Below, in pieces: positions 5,779 through 8,033 of a stretch of 8,033 nucleotides of DNA; position 1 is the stretch's first letter, and every line of letters starts with the position of its first letter. A model generated the notes under the pieces. That model was not told the DNA's origin, made no database searches, and saw nothing but the letters and a program-made list of their open reading frames with translations. Source of the DNA: Rhodospirillaceae bacterium (GTDB lineage Bacteria > Pseudomonadota > Alphaproteobacteria > Rhodospirillales > Magnetospirillaceae); assembly GCA_030151865.1 (NCBI GenBank), contig JASLCK010000070.1, forward strand, positions 1 through 8,033, in the 5' to 3' direction. The position numbers and the translations under genes are program-made.

Positions 5779-5790
5779 CAAGGGGGAGCC

Positions 5791-6567
5791 ATGCGCACGT
5801 CGCGCCCGGTGCTGAGCCAACGTCAGGAAGAAATCCTGGAACTGGCGCAAAAGCACGGTTTCGTTTCCATCGACGAACTGACCAAGGCCTTCGACGTCAC
5901 CCCGCAGACCATTCGCCGCGACATTAACGAATTATGCGATCAGGGCCGTTTGCGCCGCTATCACGGTGGGGCCGGTCTGGCGTCTAGCGTCGAAAACGTC
6001 GATTACACCACCCGCCAAGTGCTGTGCCAGGACGAAAAGCGCCGTATTGCCCGTGCCGTGGCCCGGGTGATTCCCGATCATGCCTCGGTCTTCATCAATA
6101 TCGGCACCACCAATGAAGAAGTGGCCAAGGCTCTGGCCGATCATCAGGGTTTGCGGATCATCACCAACAATCTCAACGTCGCCGCCATCATGAGCGGCAA
6201 TCCTGGTTTTGAAGTCACCATCGCGGGCGGCGTCGTGCGTGCTCGCGATCGCGGCATCATCGGCGAGGCGACGGTGGATTTCGTCCGGCAATTCAAGGTC
6301 GATTACGGCATCATCGGTATTTCCGGCATCGACGAAGACGGCCAGTTGCTGGATTTCGATTACCGCGAAGTCCAGGTGGCCCGCGCCATCATCGAAAATT
6401 CCCGCCATCTGTTTTTGGCTGCCGATCACAGCAAGTTTGGCCGCAACGCCATGGTGCGGTTGTGCCACGTTTCGCGGGTCGGCGCCCTGTTCACCGACGC
6501 CCCGCCGCCGCCCGGCATTGCAGCGATCCTGAAGGAAAGCGGGGTCGATCTTTACGTCGCGGACTGA
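5791..6567 (+). CDS. glpR: DeoR-family transcriptional repressor, glycerol-3-phosphate regulon
   Basis: A 258-residue DeoR/GlpR-type regulator. The N-terminal winged HTH spans about residues 8-62: LSQRQEEILELAQKHGFVSI, then the recognition segment VTPQTIRRDINEL and wing GRLRRYHGGA. The rest is the DeoR sensor domain, a phosphosugar-isomerase-like fold, with INIGTTNEEVAKAL at about 104-117, TNNLNVAAIM, and DYGIIGISGIDEDGQLLDFD. Glycerol-3-phosphate as ligand is inferred from homology and from divergence from glpD. Length is close to E. coli GlpR. A very strong AAGGGGGAG lies just before the ATG. Half-sites upstream suggest autoregulation, and a full operator-like palindrome lies 11 bp after the stop. 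Another sugar-phosphate ligand is possible but less likely. Confidence 0.92.
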   Translation: MRTSRPVLSQRQEEILELAQKHGFVSIDELTKAFDVTPQTIRRDINELCDQGRLRRYHGGAGLASSVENVDYTTRQVLCQDEKRRIARAVARVIPDHASVFINIGTTNEEVAKALADHQGLRIITNNLNVAAIMSGNPGFEVTIAGGVVRARDRGIIGEATVDFVRQFKVDYGIIGISGIDEDGQLLDFDYREVQVARAIIENSRHLFLAADHSKFGRNAMVRLCHVSRVGALFTDAPPPPGIAAILKESGVDLYVAD

Positions 6568-6578
6568 CAAACGCGAAG

Positions 6579-6596
6579 ATGTTCGTTTGCGAACAT
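6579..6596. promoter_or_regulatory. Near-consensus GlpR operator downstream of glpR
   Basis: ATGTTCGTTTGCGAACAT has perfect 7-bp arms ATGTTCG/CGAACAT with a 4-bp centre, the layout of the E. coli GlpR consensus as I remember it. It is the most complete site in the window, yet lies 11 bp beyond the glpR stop. It directly adjoins the T-tract of the converging thiolase terminator. Roles in looping to the upstream half-sites or as a roadblock are inference. Confidence 0.65.
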
Positions 6597-6630
6597 AAAA
6601 AAGCCCCCTCGTCGTTGCCGACAAGGGGGC
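6597..6630 (-). terminator. Rho-independent terminator of the thiolase gene
   Basis: Reading leftward, GCCCCCTTGTCG pairs with CGACGAGGGGGC around a GCAA tetraloop and is followed by six T. The one non-Watson-Crick pair is G-U in the leftward RNA but C-A in the rightward RNA, and the T-run exists only leftward. It therefore serves the acetyltransferase, about 75 bases after that gene's stop. Confidence 0.88.
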
Positions 6631-6662
6631 AGGTGGCGGACGACCTTCCCCCCGGAAGACCG

Positions 6663-6680
6663 CCCGCTCGCGTAAGCGGG
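6663..6680. repeat. Small stem-loop in the thiolase 3' UTR
   Basis: CCCGCT (6663-6668) and AGCGGG (6675-6680) form a 6-bp stem with a 6-base loop. There is no T-run after it in the leftward RNA. It is probably 3' UTR structure upstream of the main terminator. Confidence 0.35.
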
Positions 6681-6699
6681 TAAAAACCGATCAGCGTTC

Positions 6700-6722
6700 G
6701 ACGGTCTTAGCGTTCGACCGTC
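6700..6722 (-). repeat. Inverted and direct repeat across the thiolase stop codon
   Basis: GACGGTC (6700-6706) and GACCGTC (6716-6722) are perfect complements, giving a 7-bp stem whose 9-base loop holds the last codon and the TAA. The same bases are part of a 14-bp direct repeat AGCGTTCGAC(G/C)GTC at 6693-6706 and 6709-6722, so the gene's final codons are nearly duplicated just after its stop. Confidence 0.5.
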
Positions 6723-7876
6723 AGGGCGATGCCCATGCCGCCGCCGATGCACAGAGTCGCCAAGCCCTTCTTGGCGCCGCGCTTCTGCATTTCATAAAGC
6801 AAGGTCACCAGCACGCGGGCTCCCGACGCGCCGACGGGATGGCCCAGGGCGATGGCGCCGCCATTGACGTTGACCTTGTTGGTGTCCCAGCCCATTTCGC
6901 GGTTGACCGAAATCGCCTGGGCGGCAAAGGCTTCGTTGGCTTCGATCAGGTCCAGGTCATCGACGGTCCAACCCGCCTTGGCCAGGGCGGCCTTGCAGGC
7001 GGGAATCGGGCCGGTACCCATGACCGCCGGATCAACCCCGGCCTGAGCCCACGACTTGATGCGGGCCAGCGGGGTCAGGCCGCGCTTGGCGGCTTCGTCG
7101 GCGCGCATCAGCACCAGGGCGGCCGCGCCGTCGTTGATGCCCGATGCGTTGCCAGCGGTGACGGTGCCGTCTTTCTTAAAAGCGGGCTTCAGCTTGGTCA
7201 GGCTTTCGATGGTGGTGCCGTGCTTGGGATATTCGTCGGTGCTGACCACCTCTTCGCCCTTGCGGGTCTTGATGGTGACGGGGGCGATTTCATCGGCGAA
7301 GCGCCCGGCCTTCTGGGCGGCTTCGGCCTTGTTTTGCGATGCCAGGGAGAATTGGTCCTGTTCGTCGCGGCTGATGCCCCACTTCTCGGCGATGTTTTCG
7401 GCGGTGATGCCCATGTGATAGCCGTGGAAGGCGTCGGTCAGGCCGTCCTTGATCATGGTGTCGGTCAGTTCGGCATTGCCCATCTTGGTGCCCGAGCGCA
7501 GATAGGCCACATGCGGGGCGTTGGACATGCTTTCCTGACCACCGGCCACGATGATGCCGCCGTCCAGCGCCACCGCCTGGGCGGCCAGGGCGACCGAGCG
7601 CAGACCCGACCCGCACAGCTGGTTGATGGTCCAGGCTGGGCTTTCCTGCGGGACACCCGCCGCAATGGCGGCTTGGCGGGCGGTGTTCTGACCCTGACCG
7701 GCGGTCAGAATTTGGCCCAGAATGACTTCCGAAACGTCCGCCGGGGTCAGACCGGCCCGTTGTACCGCCGCCTGGATGGCATGCGCGCCCAGTTGTGCCG
7801 CCGACAGGGGCGACAGGGTGCCATTGAAGCTGCCCACGGGGGTGCGGGCGGCGGAAACGATAACCACATCGGTCAT
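6707..7876 (-). CDS. atoB: Acetyl-CoA acetyltransferase (biosynthetic-type thiolase)
   Basis: A 389-residue thiolase that interconverts two acetyl-CoA and acetoacetyl-CoA in the cytoplasm. The acyl-accepting cysteine is C88 in NQLCGSGLRS. The GHPVGASG motif places the catalytic His at 346, and the second cysteine is C376 in TLCIGGGMG. NEAFAAQ and the start VVIVSAARTPVGSF are also typical. Length matches PhaA/AtoB (about 390). AAGGA lies nine bases before the ATG. In polyhydroxybutyrate producers such an enzyme is PhaA; the upstream fragment resembling a CoA-transferase favours an AtoB role in acetoacetate use, so the symbol is tentative while the activity is not. A strong terminator sits just upstream of the ribosome site and another lies downstream. 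Confidence 0.96.
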   Translation of the reverse strand: MTDVVIVSAARTPVGSFNGTLSPLSAAQLGAHAIQAAVQRAGLTPADVSEVILGQILTAGQGQNTARQAAIAAGVPQESPAWTINQLCGSGLRSVALAAQAVALDGGIIVAGGQESMSNAPHVAYLRSGTKMGNAELTDTMIKDGLTDAFHGYHMGITAENIAEKWGISRDEQDQFSLASQNKAEAAQKAGRFADEIAPVTIKTRKGEEVVSTDEYPKHGTTIESLTKLKPAFKKDGTVTAGNASGINDGAAALVLMRADEAAKRGLTPLARIKSWAQAGVDPAVMGTGPIPACKAALAKAGWTVDDLDLIEANEAFAAQAISVNREMGWDTNKVNVNGGAIALGHPVGASGARVLVTLLYEMQKRGAKKGLATLCIGGGMGIALTVER

Positions 7877-7898
7877 TGATCTGCTTCCTTTATGAACG

Positions 7899-7935
7899 AA
7901 AGAAAAGGCCGCCGTCCGGGGGACTGACGGCGGCC
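7899..7935 (-). terminator. Strong intrinsic terminator between the last two genes
   Basis: Leftward, GGCCGCCGTC pairs perfectly with GACGGCGGCC (10 bp) around a 9-base loop and is followed by TTTTCTTT. It lies 15 bp after the stop of the partial gene and ends only 22 bp before the thiolase ATG. Confidence 0.88.
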
Positions 7936-7950
7936 TGGCCGCGAGAGGGA

Positions 7951-8033
7951 TCAGGCGATCGCCATGACGCCGACCTGATCGGGAACGATCAGGGTTGCTT
8001 CGGTGGCGGCCTTGACCTGCTCGACGCTGACGC
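7951..8033 (-). CDS. C-terminal end of a protein, possibly 3-oxoacid CoA-transferase subunit B
   Basis: The last 26 codons and the TGA of a leftward gene. The tail reads VSVEQVKAATEATL followed by IVPDQVGVMAIA. The pattern V-[ST]-V-E-x-V-x-A-x-T-E-A followed by a hydrophobic strand resembles the end of ScoB/AtoA CoA-transferase subunits, and linkage to an acetyl-CoA acetyltransferase is common for those genes. The fragment is too short for certainty. It ends just before a strong terminator. Confidence 0.45.
   Translation of the reverse strand, partial: VSVEQVKAATEATLIVPDQVGVMAIA

Noticed and set aside
5621..5815. Possible 64-codon small gene in the glpD-glpR spacer
   Set aside because: It overlaps the glpR start in another frame and covers regulatory repeats; no good ribosome site or family resemblance.
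6568..6660. Terminator for glpR in the rightward direction
   Set aside because: The hairpins here have A-runs before them and no T-run after them in the rightward RNA, so they suit only the leftward transcript.
6839..7879. Long rightward open frame of 346 codons opposite the thiolase
   Set aside because: It is a GC-rich antisense frame, rich in Gly, with no family motif; the leftward frame is an intact thiolase.
7891..7900. TATGAACGAA ahead of the thiolase as a GlpR half-site
   Set aside because: It differs from CGAACAT at key positions and has no second arm; it is better explained as leader sequence.

Overview
The window is GC-rich, with gene content and protein sequences that fit an alphaproteobacterium. 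A Rhodospirillales or Magnetospirillum-like relative is my best guess, from overall protein style only and not from a marker gene. No rRNA, tRNA, CRISPR array, transposase or phage gene is visible, so most of it reads as chromosomal metabolic and regulatory sequence.

Layout. 1-195 (-) is the signal-peptide-bearing start of an unidentified exported protein. 283-825 (-) is a MarR-family regulator of the PecS/HucR type, divergent from 903-1775 (+), a PecM-like DMT/EamA exporter. Two 18-bp operator-like palindromes lie in the short space between them. 1786-2577 (-) is an AraC-family regulator with an N-terminal cupin, convergent with the first exporter and divergent from 2727-3617 (+), a second EamA exporter. 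The left half is therefore two back-to-back 'regulator plus divergent exporter' modules. 3618-3799 is a non-coding, hairpin-rich junction. 3800-5422 (-) is glpD (aerobic sn-glycerol-3-phosphate dehydrogenase), divergent across 368 bp from 5791-6567 (+), a DeoR-family regulator that is very probably GlpR. 6707-7876 (-) is an acetyl-CoA acetyltransferase convergent with glpR, and 7951-8033 (-) is the tail of an upstream gene, possibly the B subunit of a 3-oxoacid CoA-transferase.

How it works together. The glp pair should feed glycerol-3-phosphate into dihydroxyacetone phosphate under GlpR control. The glpD-glpR spacer is scattered with GAACAT half-sites. The best GlpR-type palindrome in the window, ATGTTCG-N4-CGAACAT, is instead downstream of glpR, touching the T-tract of the thiolase terminator. 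The thiolase and possible CoA-transferase suggest acetoacetate or short-chain acyl-CoA metabolism.

No obviously new defence or mobile system is present. The less ordinary content is regulatory DNA: the misplaced GlpR operator, tandem half-sites one helical turn apart, a four-fold G-tract array with 12-bp period, paired MarR operators bracketing the exporter promoter, a hairpin that can hide the second exporter's ribosome site, and a structured element with short terminal inverted repeats between eamA and glpD.
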